Shown here one piece after another: positions 1 to 9,836 of a stretch of DNA of 64,000 nt. The DNA is from Cupriavidus necator. Lineage in GTDB: Bacteria > Pseudomonadota > Gammaproteobacteria > Burkholderiales > Burkholderiaceae. Both the position numbers and the translations under genes were made by a program. The stretch's first letter is position 1. The number at the start of each line of letters is the position of its first letter. The notes below the pieces were generated by a model. It ran no database searches. It had not been told where the DNA came from and was given only the letters and a program-made list of their open reading frames with translations. Where the stretch lies: assembly GCF_013141915.1 (NCBI RefSeq), contig NZ_SROX01000006.1:62001-126000 (forward strand), in the 5' to 3' direction.

Positions 1-145
1 TGACCGAATCACCGCTGGCGAACAGCGTGACCTCATGGCCTTGCCGCACCAGTTCTTCCGTCAGGTACGAGACGATGCGCTCGGTCCCCCCGTACAAGCA
101 GGGCGGACAGCGTTCGGCGAGTGGTGCAATCTGCGCAATCTTCAT
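1..145 (-). CDS. glycosyltransferase family 4, N-terminal fragment (runs off the window)
   Basis: The reverse strand encodes an ATG-initiated frame that begins MKIAQIAPLAERCPPCLYGG and continues through TERIVSYLTEELVRQGHEVT to the window edge. This is the typical start of a GT-B fold, GT4-type glycosyltransferase: a first beta strand, a Gly-Gly-x-E/T-R loop after a Tyr, then the V-x-x-L-x-x-x-L-x-x-x-G-H-x-V-T-L helix and strand. A GGGGGAA ribosome site precedes the ATG. Only 48 codons are visible, so the sugar donor and acceptor cannot be named. The family role in polysaccharide or glycoconjugate synthesis is established; anything more specific would be guesswork. Confidence 0.75.
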   Translation of the reverse strand, partial: MKIAQIAPLAERCPPCLYGGTERIVSYLTEELVRQGHEVTLFASGDSV

Positions 146-514
146 CGGCTTCCCCCGTCTGATAAGCAGGCTGCAGAGTGGATTGCCGCGACAGTGCCTG
201 GGCTGATGAAGGCACCATAGAAAGCGGCGGCGGCTTTTTCAAGCTGGTCCGTACCATGCAGGCGCGGCATGCAGGCCATGCCGCAGCGCCATGATTGCGG
301 GACAGCCCTGTCGGGACTTACCCTCACGCTCGCCGCTGCTATTTCGCCGTGCGGAATAGCCGGCGGCTTTCCTTGACGGTGCCTGTGGGCCTATGCAAAA
401 GTCGGTGAAAACGAACGATCGTGCGGGAATACTTCCCGACACGGCGTCACCGGGTGGCAATGCCGCCCGGCTTGCCGGGCGGCCATCGTGCCGCATCGCA
501 CAGGAGACACCGCC
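146..514. other. intergenic region with two inverted repeats
   Basis: No convincing gene lies between the divergent glycosyltransferase and the small ORF at 515. Positions 424-438 hold a perfect 6-bp inverted repeat (CGGGAA-TAC-TTCCCG) that could be an operator. Positions 462-483 hold a perfect 10-bp GC-rich hairpin with a 2-base loop, which has no T-tract. Both sit between the divergent start sites, so either could affect expression in either direction. This is inference from layout only. Confidence 0.5.
424..438. promoter_or_regulatory. operator-like inverted repeat CGGGAA-N3-TTCCCG
   Basis: This is a perfect 6+3+6 inverted repeat, about 75 bp before the strong ribosome site of the small ORF at 515. 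Its symmetry and length fit a dimeric regulator, but no matching second copy was noticed near other genes in the window. Confidence 0.35.
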
Positions 515-631
515 ATGCAGCATCCGCAGCACAGCATCGCGCAACGCCATCGCCACGGACCGCACGTGAACCCGTGCCGGCATACCTTGACGCACACCCC
601 GGCACCACTGGGGGTGCTGGCGCCCGCCTGA
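515..631 (+). CDS. putative 38-aa His-rich small protein or leader peptide
   Basis: An ATG preceded by CAGGAG at good spacing opens a 38-codon frame rich in His (8 of 38) with one Cys: MQHPQHSIAQRHRHGPHVNP, then CRHTLTHTPAPLGVLAPA. It is too short for normal gene finders. It ends 110 bp before the GTG of livH. A hairpin (599-606 pairing with 613-620) lies over its end and a six-T run follows at about 644-649. That layout resembles a translated leader, although a leader for branched-chain amino-acid genes would be expected to be rich in Leu, Ile or Val, not His. A metal-binding micropeptide or a chance ORF are alternatives. Confidence 0.35.
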   Translation: MQHPQHSIAQRHRHGPHVNPCRHTLTHTPAPLGVLAPA

Positions 632-741
632 TCCCACCGCTTGTTTTTTGATCCGCGCGGCCGCGCCTGACGCCGCCGCGACGGCACACGCGCGGCACTC
701 GCCGGCGCGTGCTGGTTTCCCGAACCGTACGAGGTACCCCT

Positions 742-1605
742 GTGGCATTGTTCCTTCAACAGTTCCTGAACGGCCTGACGCTGGGCGGCGTGTACAGCCT
801 GGTGGCGCTTGGCCTGACGCTGGTCTACGGCATCCTGCACGTGCCCAACTTTGCGCACGGCGCCTTCTACATGGCCGGCGCCTATGTGTCGTACTACCTG
901 ATGACCACGCTCGGTGTGAACTACTGGCTGGCGATGCTGGGCGCGGCGCTGGTGGTCGCGCTGCTGTCGATGCTGGCCGACCGGCTGGTGTTCCACCCGC
1001 TGCGCAATGCGCCCGAGCTGCACGACATGATCGCCGCCATCGGCATTCTGCTGTTCCTGGAAGCCGGCGCGCAGGCGTTGTGGGGCGCGGACTTCCACCG
1101 CATGCCCACGCCCTATGGCCAGATCGTCGAGGTGTTCGGGCTGACCGCGCCGCTGCAGCGCCTGCTGATCATCGGTGCAGCATTCGCGCTGATGGTGCTG
1201 CTGCACCTGTTCCTCACGCGCACCATGACCGGCGCCACCATCATGGCGATGGCGCAGAACCGCGAAGGCGCGGCGCTAGTCGGCATCGACGCCACGCGCG
1301 TAACGCTGCTGGTGTTTGCCATCTCCGGCGCGCTGGCCGCGATCGCCGCCACGCTCTACGCGCCGATCAACCTGGTCTACCCGAGCATGGGCAACCTGGT
1401 GATCACCAAGGCTTTCGTCATCATCATCCTCGGCGGCATGGGCAGCATCCCCGGCGCCATCGTCGGCGGGCTGATCATCGGCATGGCCGAGAGCTTCGGC
1501 GGGTTCTACGTTTCCACCGACTACAAGGACATCATCGCCTTCGTGCTGCTGGTGGTGATCCTGTCGATCCGGCCGCAGGGCCTGTTTGCCGGCAAGGCCG
1601 CCTGA
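742..1605 (+). CDS. livH: branched-chain amino-acid ABC transporter permease LivH
   Basis: Inner-membrane permease of 287 aa, one of the two pore-forming subunits of a HAAT-family importer. The start chosen is GTG 742, which has GAGGTA at 731-736; an in-frame ATG at 709 lacks such a site. The protein shows the family N terminus FLQQFLNGLTLGGVYSLVAL, the G-x-L-x-x-P-N-F-A-H-G segment near residue 30, and about eight hydrophobic helices. The C-terminal loop GGMGSIPGAIVGGLIIGMAE is the EAA-like contact with the ATPases. It is first in a tight livH-M-G-F-binding protein cluster. Substrate is not fixed by sequence; these cassettes also carry amides, urea or aromatic acids. Confidence 0.93.
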   Translation: MALFLQQFLNGLTLGGVYSLVALGLTLVYGILHVPNFAHGAFYMAGAYVSYYLMTTLGVNYWLAMLGAALVVALLSMLADRLVFHPLRNAPELHDMIAAIGILLFLEAGAQALWGADFHRMPTPYGQIVEVFGLTAPLQRLLIIGAAFALMVLLHLFLTRTMTGATIMAMAQNREGAALVGIDATRVTLLVFAISGALAAIAATLYAPINLVYPSMGNLVITKAFVIIILGGMGSIPGAIVGGLIIGMAESFGGFYVSTDYKDIIAFVLLVVILSIRPQGLFAGKAA

Positions 1606-1619
1606 GGGAGTCTGAAGAC

Positions 1620-2657
1620 ATGAAAGCACTGCAAGGAAAAACCGGCTGGATGCTGCTGCTGGCACTGGCCATCGCCTTCCCGCTGATCACGCCCAACAGC
1701 TATTACCTGACCGTGATGACGCTGGCCTTCATCTATGCCATCGCCACGCTCGGGCTGAACCTGATCACCGGCTACACCGGCCAGCTGAACCTGGCGCATG
1801 GCGGCTTCATGGCCATCGGCGCCTATACGCTGGGCATCCTGACCGTGGACCACCAGGTGCCATTCTGGCTGGCCTTCGTGCTGGCCGGGGTGATCTGCAT
1901 GGTGCTGGGCTATGTGGTCGGCGTGGTCTCGCTGCGCCTGAAGGGCCATTACTTCTCGATCTTCACCATGTGCGTGGGCTACATCATCTACCTGCTGATC
2001 GAGAAATGGGAGAGCCTGACGCACGGCACGGTGGGGCTGATCGGCATCCCGGTACCGGCGGCGATCGGGCCGCTCAGCTTTGACAGCGTGCAGGCGCAGT
2101 ATTACCTGGTGCTGGCCTTCCTGGCGGTCGGCACCTTCCTGATGCACCGCATCGTCACCTCGCTGCTGGGCCGCAGTTTCATGGCGGTGCGCAACAGCGA
2201 CGCGCTGGCCGAGGCGCTGGGCCTCAACCTGATGCGCACCAAGGTGCTGTCGTTCGTGCTGTCGGTCGGCTACGCCGGCTTTGCCGGGGCGCTGTACGCG
2301 GGGCAGGTGCGCTTCCTGGGCCCGGACATCGCCCGCACCGACCTGACCTTCGACATGGTGATGTCGATGCTGGTGGGCGGCATCGGCACCATCTTCGGGC
2401 CGCTGCTGGGCGCGGTGCTGGTGCCGTGGATCACGCAGTCGCTGCAATTCATGCAGGACTACCGCATGCTGGTGTTCGGCCCGGTGCTGATCTTGCTGAT
2501 CATCTTCGTGCCCGACGGCATCGTCGGCTCGTACCTGAAGAAACAGGCGCGCAAGGCCGCCGCCGCACGCCGCGGCAAGCAGGCCCAGCCCGCTGCCGCC
2601 GGCAGCAGCAACACCACCGCTGTCCCGACCACCCGCGCCGGAGCCGACCATGCTTGA
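1620..2657 (+). CDS. livM: branched-chain amino-acid ABC transporter permease LivM
   Basis: Second permease subunit, 345 aa, starting 14 bases after livH with GGGAGTCTGAAGAC upstream. It shows the LivM hallmarks LGLNLITGYTGQLNLAHGGF (about residues 41-60) and a late GGIGTIFGPLLGAVLVP loop that contacts the ATPases, with roughly ten hydrophobic segments. A Lys/Arg/Ala-rich cytoplasmic tail follows residue 310. Its stop overlaps the start of livG by 8 bases, implying translational coupling. It should pair with LivH to form the membrane channel. Confidence 0.93.
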   Translation: MKALQGKTGWMLLLALAIAFPLITPNSYYLTVMTLAFIYAIATLGLNLITGYTGQLNLAHGGFMAIGAYTLGILTVDHQVPFWLAFVLAGVICMVLGYVVGVVSLRLKGHYFSIFTMCVGYIIYLLIEKWESLTHGTVGLIGIPVPAAIGPLSFDSVQAQYYLVLAFLAVGTFLMHRIVTSLLGRSFMAVRNSDALAEALGLNLMRTKVLSFVLSVGYAGFAGALYAGQVRFLGPDIARTDLTFDMVMSMLVGGIGTIFGPLLGAVLVPWITQSLQFMQDYRMLVFGPVLILLIIFVPDGIVGSYLKKQARKAAAARRGKQAQPAAAGSSNTTAVPTTRAGADHA

Positions 2658-3400
2658 GATCCGCAACCTGACCAAGAAATTCGGCGGCCTGACCGCGGTG
2701 CACGATGTCTCGGTGACCTTCGAGCAAGGCCGTATCAACGCCATCATCGGCCCCAACGGCGCGGGCAAGACCACCTTCTTCAACCTGGTCGCGGGCACGC
2801 ATGCGCCCAGCTCCGGCCAGATCCTGTTCAAGGGCCAGGACGTGGCCGGCCTGCGCGCCGACCAGATCGCGCGCCTCGGCGTGGCCCGCACCTTCCAGGC
2901 CACCGCGCTGTTCGACCGCGCCACGGTGCTCGACAACCTGATCGTCGGCCATCGCCTGCGCACGCGCTCCGGCCTGGGCGACGTGCTGTTCAACACCCGG
3001 CGCCTGCGCGAGGAAGAGCGGCTGTGCCGCGACAAGGCCGAAGCCGCGCTGGACTTCGTCGGCCTGTCGCACCTGGCACACGAGGTGGCCGCCGACATCA
3101 CGCAGGAGGCGCGCAAGCGCGTGGCCTTTGCGCTGGCACTGGCCACCGACCCGGAACTGCTGCTGCTCGACGAACCCGCCGGCGGCGTCAATCCCGAAGA
3201 AACCGTGGGCCTGGCCGAGCTGATCCGCAAGATGGTGCGCCATGGCAAGACCGTCTGCCTGATCGAACACAAGATGGACATGATCATGCGGCTGGCCGAC
3301 AAGATCATGGTGCTGAACTACGGCGAGAAGATTGCCGAAGGCACGCCCGCGCAGATCCAGCAGGATCCGCATGTCATCGAGGCCTACCTGGGAGCCGACC

Positions 3401-3414
<14 letters not shown>
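2650..3414 (+). CDS. livG: ABC transporter ATP-binding protein LivG (variant signature motif)
   Basis: Cytoplasmic ATPase of 254 aa, the normal LivG length. Walker A is GPNGAGKTT (about residues 36-44), Walker B LLLLDEPAGG, and the LivG-type NPEET and IEHKMDMIM (H-loop) follow. The ABC signature, usually LSYGQQ in LivG, reads ITQEARKR here. Departures such as LTxxxRKR occur in a LivG subclass, so this probably still works, with LivF supplying a canonical LSGGQ. The gene overlaps livM by 8 bp and livF by 14 bp. Confidence 0.92.
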
Positions 3415-4108
<694 letters not shown>

Positions 4109-4145
4109 AAAAGATCGAATGCCCTATCCCTTGCGATGGGGTGCT

Positions 4146-4169
4146 CCCTCTCCCGCAAGCGGGAGAGGG
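4146..4169. repeat. REP-like perfect hairpin between livF and the binding-protein gene
   Basis: CCCTCTCCCG and its exact complement CGGGAGAGGG flank a 4-base CAAG centre. There is no T-tract, so it is more like a REP or mRNA-processing hairpin than a terminator. Elements with this core are, to my knowledge, frequent between genes in Burkholderiales, but copy number cannot be judged from this window. Confidence 0.55.
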
Positions 4170-4236
4170 GCGCATACCGAGCGGTCGTCAACGAATTTCA
4201 GACATAACAAGCGCAGTACATTCAGGAGACAAAGCA

Positions 4237-5409
4237 ATGCAAAGCAAATTCATGCGCCGTATCTTCCCGCTGGCCGCCACCGCTGTGGCCGCGATGCTGG
4301 TCTCGGGCGCCGCGCTGGCGCAGGAAGTGGTCAAGATCGGCTTTACCGGCCCGCTGTCCGGCGGCGCCGCGCTGTATGGCAAGAACGTGCTGTCGGGCAT
4401 GCAGATGGCGGTGGACGAGATCAATGCCTCGGGCCTGGAGGTGAAGGGCAAGAAAGTCAAGCTGGAAGTGGTGGCGCTGGACGACAAGTACTCGCCGGCC
4501 GAGGCCGCCATCAACGGCCGCCGCCTGGTGCAGCAGCACAAGACCCCGGCGGTGTTCGTGCCGCATTCGGGCGGCATCTTCGCGCTGCAGGCCTTCAACG
4601 AGCAGGAGAAATTCCTGGTGATGGCCTACTCCAGCGTGCCGCGCATCACCGACGCCGGCAACAAGCTGACCATCCGCATCCCGCCCGCCTATACCGGCTA
4701 CATCGAGCCGTTTATCAAGGCGCAGATGAAGCGCTATGGCAAGAACGTGGCGCTGGCCCCGGCCGACCACGACTACGCCAAGGCCTGGGTGCAGGCCTTC
4801 TTGCCGGCCTGGGAAGCCGCGGGCGGCAAGGTGGTGGCGAACAACCCGATGTCGTACACCAAGGCCACCGATTTCTATAGCGGCGTATCGCGCGCCATCA
4901 GCGAAAAGCCGGACGTGATGTTCGTAGGCGGCCCGTCGGAGCCGACCGCGCTGGTGGTCAAGCAGGCGCGAGAACTCGGCTTCAAGGGCGGCTTTATCGT
5001 GATGGACCAGGCCAAGATGGACGAGATGGCGAAGGTTACCAACGGCCTGGGCATGCTGGAAGGCTCGATCGGCGTGCTGCCGCTGGTCAACGACAACCGC
5101 CCGGCGGCGCAGGCGTTCAATGCCAGGTACAAGAAGCTGCATGACGGACGCGACGCCACCACCGAGATGTCGCTGAACTACACCATGGTGTATGCGCTGG
5201 CCGGGGCGATGAAGCTGGCTGGCACCACCAGCGACGCCGCGGCCATCCGCGCGAAGATGCCCGATGCCGTCAAGGGCCTGGCCAAGGAGGTCAACCCCAA
5301 CGAGGTCGACGGTATCGACGCCAAGGGTGGCTCGATGGCCGACACCGTGGTCGGATGGGTGCAGAACGGCAAGATCTCGCAGGTGCGCCTGTCCGAACTG
5401 GCCAAGTAA
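4237..5409 (+). CDS. periplasmic amino-acid-type ABC substrate-binding protein (LivK/HAAT family)
   Basis: Solute receptor of 390 aa. ATG 4237 is preceded by TTCAGGAGAC and gives a clean Sec signal peptide (basic RR, hydrophobic core, cleavage after GAALA-Q). The mature part begins [20 protein letters not shown], the typical type I periplasmic-binding-protein (Peripla_BP_6) opening, and continues with the VDEINASG helix. It shares a direction and cluster with livHMGF and is followed by a strong terminator. It should capture the ligand in the periplasm and deliver it to LivHM. Whether that ligand is leucine, isoleucine or valine, or another compound, cannot be read from the sequence. Confidence 0.92.
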   Translation: MQSKFMRRIFPLAATAVAAMLVSGAALAQEVVKIGFTGPLSGGAALYGKNVLSGMQMAVDEINASGLEVKGKKVKLEVVALDDKYSPAEAAINGRRLVQQHKTPAVFVPHSGGIFALQAFNEQEKFLVMAYSSVPRITDAGNKLTIRIPPAYTGYIEPFIKAQMKRYGKNVALAPADHDYAKAWVQAFLPAWEAAGGKVVANNPMSYTKATDFYSGVSRAISEKPDVMFVGGPSEPTALVVKQARELGFKGGFIVMDQAKMDEMAKVTNGLGMLEGSIGVLPLVNDNRPAAQAFNARYKKLHDGRDATTEMSLNYTMVYALAGAMKLAGTTSDAAAIRAKMPDAVKGLAKEVNPNEVDGIDAKGGSMADTVVGWVQNGKISQVRLSELAK

Positions 5410-5452
5410 AGCGACACGCGGCGGCGCTGCCGGTACGGCGGCGCACCAGCAC

Positions 5453-5490
5453 AAACCCCGGCGGGCCCGCCAGGCTTGCCGGGGTTTTTT
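5453..5490 (+). terminator. intrinsic terminator of the liv cluster
   Basis: A 10-bp stem (AAACCCCGGC at 5453-5462 with GCCGGGGTTT at 5478-5487) is followed by a T6 run, 43 bases after the binding-protein stop codon. It also lies between convergent genes. Confidence 0.85.
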
Positions 5491-5515
5491 GTTGCGGCGG
5501 CTGCGTGGGCGGCGG

Positions 5516-8194
5516 CTAGCGGCGATCGCCGTCGCGGCCCTGGCGCGCCTCCAGCTGGCCGCGCTCATGCTGCACGCGTTGTTGTTGTTGTTGATGTTGC
5601 TGCTGTTGCTGCTGGCGTTGCTGGTCCATCTGCTGACGCTGGTGATCCTGCATCTGCCGTTGCTGCTCGTGCATCTGCCGTTGCTGCTGCTCGGCCTGGC
5701 GCTGCTGCTGTTCCGCCTGCCGCTGCATCGCCTGCTGGCGTTGCTGTTCCTGCATGGCGCGCTGCTGTTCATGCATCGCGCGCTGTTGCTCCTGCATCTG
5801 CCGCTGCTGCTGTTCCGCCTGCCTCTGCATCGCCTGCTGGCGCTGCTGTTCCTGCATCGCGCGCTGCTGCTCCTGCATCGCGCGCTGCTGCTCCTGCATA
5901 TGGCGCTGCTGCTGTTCCGCTTGCCGCTGCATGACCTGCTGGCGCTGCTGCTCCTGCATGGCACGCTGCTGCTCCTGCATCTGCCGCTGCTGCTGTTCGG
6001 CCTGGTGCTGCATCGCCTGCTGGCGCTGCTGTTCCTGCGCCTGGCGCTGCTGGCCTTCCTGGATCTGCCGCTGCTGCTCAAAACGCTGGCGCTGCATCTC
6101 CTGCCCCTGCCGCTCGGCGGCCTGGCGCTGCGCGTCGGGCTGGCGCTGCCGCGCTTCCTCCATCTGCCGCTGCTGCTGGGCCTGCTGCATCTGTCGCTGC
6201 TGTTCGAAGCGCTGGCGCTGCATCTCCTGCGATTGCCGCGCCGGATCGGGGCGCTCCTGCCCGTCAGCCCACTGGCGCGGCGGCATGCGCTGCTGGCGCT
6301 GCTCGTCCAGTTGCCGTTGCTGCTCGCGCAGGGCGCGCTGCTGTTCCATCTGCTGGCGCTGCGGTTCGCGCTGCAGGGCCGGTTGCTGCGGCTGGGCGCC
6401 ACCCGCCACGCCTGGCTGTCCGGCAAAGCCGCGTGCCTCGTCGGGCCGGGTGCTCTGGCCGCGGCCATTGCCACGCCACGGCTCGCCCCGGACACTGGCA
6501 TCGTTGCGCTCGGCACGGTCGTCTGCACCGGCATCCGGGCGCCCGCCGCGTGGCTGGCCCTGGGCGTGGTCACGCGACGCGATGGCCGCCTGGCTCATGC
6601 GCACGTCGCGCACCGGCCGTGCGTCGCGGCCGGGCCGCCGTTCATTGCCGCCGCGCCAGGCGGGGCCAGCTCCGGGCACGACCCCGCCCTCGCGCGCAAA
6701 GCGCCGGGCCAGGTCATCCGTCGCCGGACGGCCCGGCTCGCGCGCGGCGATGGCCTGGCGTTCGAAGCCATGGCGCGCCTGCGGCGGCAGCGGCCGCAGC
6801 GGCGCCGCGCCCACCAGGCTGCCCTTCACCGGTGCCACCGGCGGCGCGCCGCGGGCTTCGCCCGCCGGCAGGTTGCGCCACTCGGGCCGGTGCAGGCCGC
6901 GCGCCGGCCGGCCTTCGACAAAGTTGCGCGCCGGCATGCCGGTGATGGCGCCGGGCACGTTGCGGTTGGCATACAGCGGCGGCCGGCGGTCGCCCATCAC
7001 GAAGTTATTGACGGTGACCCGGTTGATGCGGGCGACGTAGGTCGGGCTGGCGCGATAGACCGGCCGGTAGGCGTCGCGCGGTCCCAGCGGATACCAGGCC
7101 ACGCCGGGCCCGCTGCCCACGCGCACGTTCCAGCCAGGCCCGGCACCGACAAAGGCCACCAGCGCCGGCGCGTAGCACGGGCGCACCCGCGGCCCGGGGA
7201 CCCAGCCCCAGCGCGCGCCCACATAGGCCCAGCGGCCATAATGCGACGGCGCGAAGCCCCACGGCGCGTCGTCGATCCAGGTCCAGCCCCACGGCGCAAT
7301 CCAGGCCCAGTGGCCGGCGCTGTAAGGTGCCCAGCCCACGCTGACCACGCGCGGGAACCACACCGCGCCGTAGCCGGGGTCTTCCTGCCAGTCGCCATAG
7401 CCGTCCAGCGCGGCGTAGCCCGGCATCTCGCGCGGCACGTAGCGCGCCGACTGCGACGCGTCTTCGCGCGCGTCGCGGGCCGCGGTCCAGCGGTCGAACG
7501 CGTCTTCCGGCACCGCGCCGCCGCCCGCATCCGCCAGGTCGGTGCCGGCAAAGCGCATGCGGTCGCCGCGCCGCAGCTCGACCGTGCGGCTGTCGCCGTA
7601 AACCACCGCGCTGCCATGGCGCAGGGTCACGGTGGTGGTGCTGCCGTCAGGCGCCACGTCCAGGCGATAGTCGCCGGGCTCGCGCGGCACGAAGGCCAGG
7701 TTGGGGGTATCGACCTCGACCGTCTGGCCCGGCGGCAACGCGCGCACCCGTACCTGCAACGTACCCTGCGTCAGCTTGACCTGCGTCGCGCTGTCATCCA
7801 GGTTCAGGATGCTGGCGGCGGTGGCGCCGCCCATGCGCAGCGCTACCGTGCCGGCGTGCAGCTCAGCGCGTCCGCCGGGCTCCAGCCAGAGCCGGTCGCC
7901 GGTGGTCACCGGCCGGTTCAGCCCGGCCGCGGCCCAGTCGTCCGAGCCCGCGGGCGCAAAACTAAACTGGCCGTCGACCGCGGTCAGCGTGGCGATGCGC
8001 GAGGAGGGATCCGCCTGTTGCAGCGCGGCGTCGGCAACCGGCGCATCGAGATAAGGTTCGCCGGGCGCGGCGGGCACCTGCGCCAGTGCAGTAGCCGCCA
8101 CTGCGAGGCCAACAGCTGTCGCCAGCGCGGTCAGCGCCAGCCTGCCGCCAGAGCGGCCACGGGCCAGGGCGGCGGATTGGAAGGGATCGGACAT
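5516..8194 (-). CDS. secreted FecR/DUF6600 protein with Gln-rich tandem-repeat tail
   Basis: An 892-aa exported protein. ATG 8194 gives a signal peptide ending in AATALAQ; the frame stays open upstream but without a better start, and no good ribosome site is visible. Residues about 75-220 look like a FecR-type beta domain (GDRLWLEPGGRAELHAG, TLRHGSAVV). A Trp/Tyr-rich DUF6600 region follows (YSAGHWAWIAPWGWTWIDDA, then WGFAPSHYGRWAYVG). The last 280 or so residues are almost only Gln, Arg, Met, Glu and Ala in imperfect repeats of about 35 residues built on AMQEQQRQQAMQRQAEQQQR. The family's function is not established; cell-envelope association is inferred. The Gln repeats could be a coiled or disordered tether. 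Confidence 0.8.
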   Translation of the reverse strand: MSDPFQSAALARGRSGGRLALTALATAVGLAVAATALAQVPAAPGEPYLDAPVADAALQQADPSSRIATLTAVDGQFSFAPAGSDDWAAAGLNRPVTTGDRLWLEPGGRAELHAGTVALRMGGATAASILNLDDSATQVKLTQGTLQVRVRALPPGQTVEVDTPNLAFVPREPGDYRLDVAPDGSTTTVTLRHGSAVVYGDSRTVELRRGDRMRFAGTDLADAGGGAVPEDAFDRWTAARDAREDASQSARYVPREMPGYAALDGYGDWQEDPGYGAVWFPRVVSVGWAPYSAGHWAWIAPWGWTWIDDAPWGFAPSHYGRWAYVGARWGWVPGPRVRPCYAPALVAFVGAGPGWNVRVGSGPGVAWYPLGPRDAYRPVYRASPTYVARINRVTVNNFVMGDRRPPLYANRNVPGAITGMPARNFVEGRPARGLHRPEWRNLPAGEARGAPPVAPVKGSLVGAAPLRPLPPQARHGFERQAIAAREPGRPATDDLARRFAREGGVVPGAGPAWRGGNERRPGRDARPVRDVRMSQAAIASRDHAQGQPRGGRPDAGADDRAERNDASVRGEPWRGNGRGQSTRPDEARGFAGQPGVAGGAQPQQPALQREPQRQQMEQQRALREQQRQLDEQRQQRMPPRQWADGQERPDPARQSQEMQRQRFEQQRQMQQAQQQRQMEEARQRQPDAQRQAAERQGQEMQRQRFEQQRQIQEGQQRQAQEQQRQQAMQHQAEQQQRQMQEQQRAMQEQQRQQVMQRQAEQQQRHMQEQQRAMQEQQRAMQEQQRQQAMQRQAEQQQRQMQEQQRAMHEQQRAMQEQQRQQAMQRQAEQQQRQAEQQQRQMHEQQRQMQDHQRQQMDQQRQQQQQQHQQQQQRVQHERGQLEARQGRDGDRR

Positions 8195-8480
8195 GGAAGG
8201 GCAGGAACAGGACAACCACTGGGGTCGGCGGGCAGGCCGGCCCACGCCGGCGGCAACCCTATTGTCACCATACATGGCACGGGGTGCGGCGGCGCGTTCG
8301 GCGCGGCACAGTTTGTAAGCTGGTATTTCGCCAGGTGGCGACGGCGGGCCGCGGGGGCCGGGGCGCGCGGCAGGCTGCGGGCGGGCAGGCGGCCGGCGCC
8401 GGCCTGGCGGGGCCGGGCCTGCCGTCAAAGGTGGAAACAACTTTTGCTCGCGCGGCGGCAAGGTCCGGGCCGGATGCCGC

Positions 8481-9836
8481 TCAGCGGCCGTCCTGCTGGC
8501 GCAGCATCTCGGTCAGGTTCTCGGCGGTCATCGGACGCCCGTACAGGTAGCCCTGCGCCTCATGGCAGCCGTTTGCCAGCAGGAAATCGCGCTGCTCGGC
8601 GGTTTCCACGCCTTCGGCCACCACCCCGATGTGCAGGCTGGCGCCCACATTGATCACCGAGCGCACGATGGCCGCGTCGACCGGGTCTTCGGTCACGTTG
8701 CGGATGAAGGACTGGTCGATCTTGAGCCGGTCCACCGGGAACGACTTCAGGAAGCTGAGCGAGGCATAGCCCGTGCCGAAGTCATCGCAGGTCAGCGTAA
8801 TGCCGTCGCGGCGCAGCGCCTGCAGCTGGTCCGAGACCTCGTCGCCCTGCTGCAGGGCGATGGTCTCGGTGATCTCGATCTCGAGGCAGTCGGGCGCCAG
8901 TTCCAGCGCCCGCAGCACGTGCCGCACCTCGGTCAGCAGGCGGCTTTCGGACAGCTGGGCCGCGAACAGGTTGATTGCCACCCGCGGCGGCCGCGGAAAC
9001 GCCAGCGACCAGGCACGCGCCTGGGCACAGGCAGTCTGCAGCAGCCACATGCCGACATCGCTGGCGATGCTGCTGCCAGCCAGCGCGTCGATAAAAGCGG
9101 CGGGCGACAGCAGCCCACGGGTGGGATGGCGCCAGCGCATCAGCGCCTCGGCGCCATGGACACGGCCGTCGCGCAGGTCGACCTGGGGCTGGTACAGCAG
9201 TTCGAACTGGCGCTGGGCATAGGCTTCGTGCAGCGCCTGCACCAGCGACAGGCGCGCGGTCACGTCCGAGCGCATCTGCGGCTTGAAGAAGCGGATGGTG
9301 CGGCCGCCGTCGTGCTTGGCCCGCGCCAGCGCCAGGCTGGCCGCCGCCAGCATGTCCGAGCCCTGTTCGCCGGCCGCGGGCGCCACGCAGGCGCCGATGC
9401 TGGCCAGCACGTGGTGGCGGCGCCCGGCATGCTCGTGCGGGGAGGACAGCATCGACAGGATCGCGGCGCTGACGTGGCGCACCAGGGTGGGATCGGCAAT
9501 AGAAGGCAGCAGCACGCCGAATTCGTCGCTGCCGATGCGGCCAATGACGGCGTCGCGGGGCGAGGCATCGCGCAGGCGGCGGGCCACGCGCTGCAGGATG
9601 ATGTCGCCTTCGGCATGGCCATGCATGTCGTTGAAGGCGCGGAAGTCATCAATGCCGATCAGCAGCAATGCGCAGCGCGGCACGGCCTCGCTATGCAGGC
9701 GTGCTTCCAGCCGTTCCAGAAAGCCCTGACGATTGTCAACGCCGGTCAGCGGATCGAGATCCGAGCCTGGCGAGGCGCCAGCCGACTTCGCCCCCGACTT
9801 GGCCACCATCCCTGCCCCATCTGTAATTGTCGACAT
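8481..9836 (-). CDS. GGDEF/EAL protein: degenerate cyclase (GSDEF), intact c-di-GMP phosphodiesterase
   Basis: A 451-aa soluble protein without membrane segments. Residues about 25-185 form a GGDEF domain whose active site reads GSDEF (102-106), so cyclase activity is doubtful. Residues about 195-445 form an EAL domain with the catalytic set present: E230-A-L, EITET, DDFGTGYASLSFLK, LKIDQSFI and AEGVET. That predicts hydrolysis of c-di-GMP, possibly tuned by GTP on the degenerate GGDEF half. It is divergent from wspA (251 bp between starts), so it may counter the WspR cyclase. This partnership is inference from position only. Confidence 0.9.
   Translation of the reverse strand: MSTITDGAGMVAKSGAKSAGASPGSDLDPLTGVDNRQGFLERLEARLHSEAVPRCALLLIGIDDFRAFNDMHGHAEGDIILQRVARRLRDASPRDAVIGRIGSDEFGVLLPSIADPTLVRHVSAAILSMLSSPHEHAGRRHHVLASIGACVAPAAGEQGSDMLAAASLALARAKHDGGRTIRFFKPQMRSDVTARLSLVQALHEAYAQRQFELLYQPQVDLRDGRVHGAEALMRWRHPTRGLLSPAAFIDALAGSSIASDVGMWLLQTACAQARAWSLAFPRPPRVAINLFAAQLSESRLLTEVRHVLRALELAPDCLEIEITETIALQQGDEVSDQLQALRRDGITLTCDDFGTGYASLSFLKSFPVDRLKIDQSFIRNVTEDPVDAAIVRSVINVGASLHIGVVAEGVETAEQRDFLLANGCHEAQGYLYGRPMTAENLTEMLRQQDGR

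Noticed and set aside
599..649. Hairpin plus T6 run before livH read as an intrinsic terminator.
   Set aside because: The T-run is more than 20 bases from the stem, too far for a standard terminator; mentioned only as possible leader structure.
5580..6130. Repeated CTGCTGC-rich units that look CRISPR-like.
   Set aside because: Units are imperfect, contiguous without spacers, and in frame as coding repeats of the DUF6600 protein.
4222..6573. A 783-codon minus-strand frame across the binding-protein gene and the DUF6600 tail.
   Set aside because: It is antisense to the LivK-type gene and in a different frame of the repeat region, with Ser/Arg-rich composition.
5264..8653. A 1129-codon plus-strand frame opposite the DUF6600 gene, very rich in Leu.
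   Set aside because: It is the mirror of the Gln/Arg repeat codons (CTG against CAG) and has no homology, start signal or signal peptide. The minus-strand frame shows FecR/DUF6600 features.
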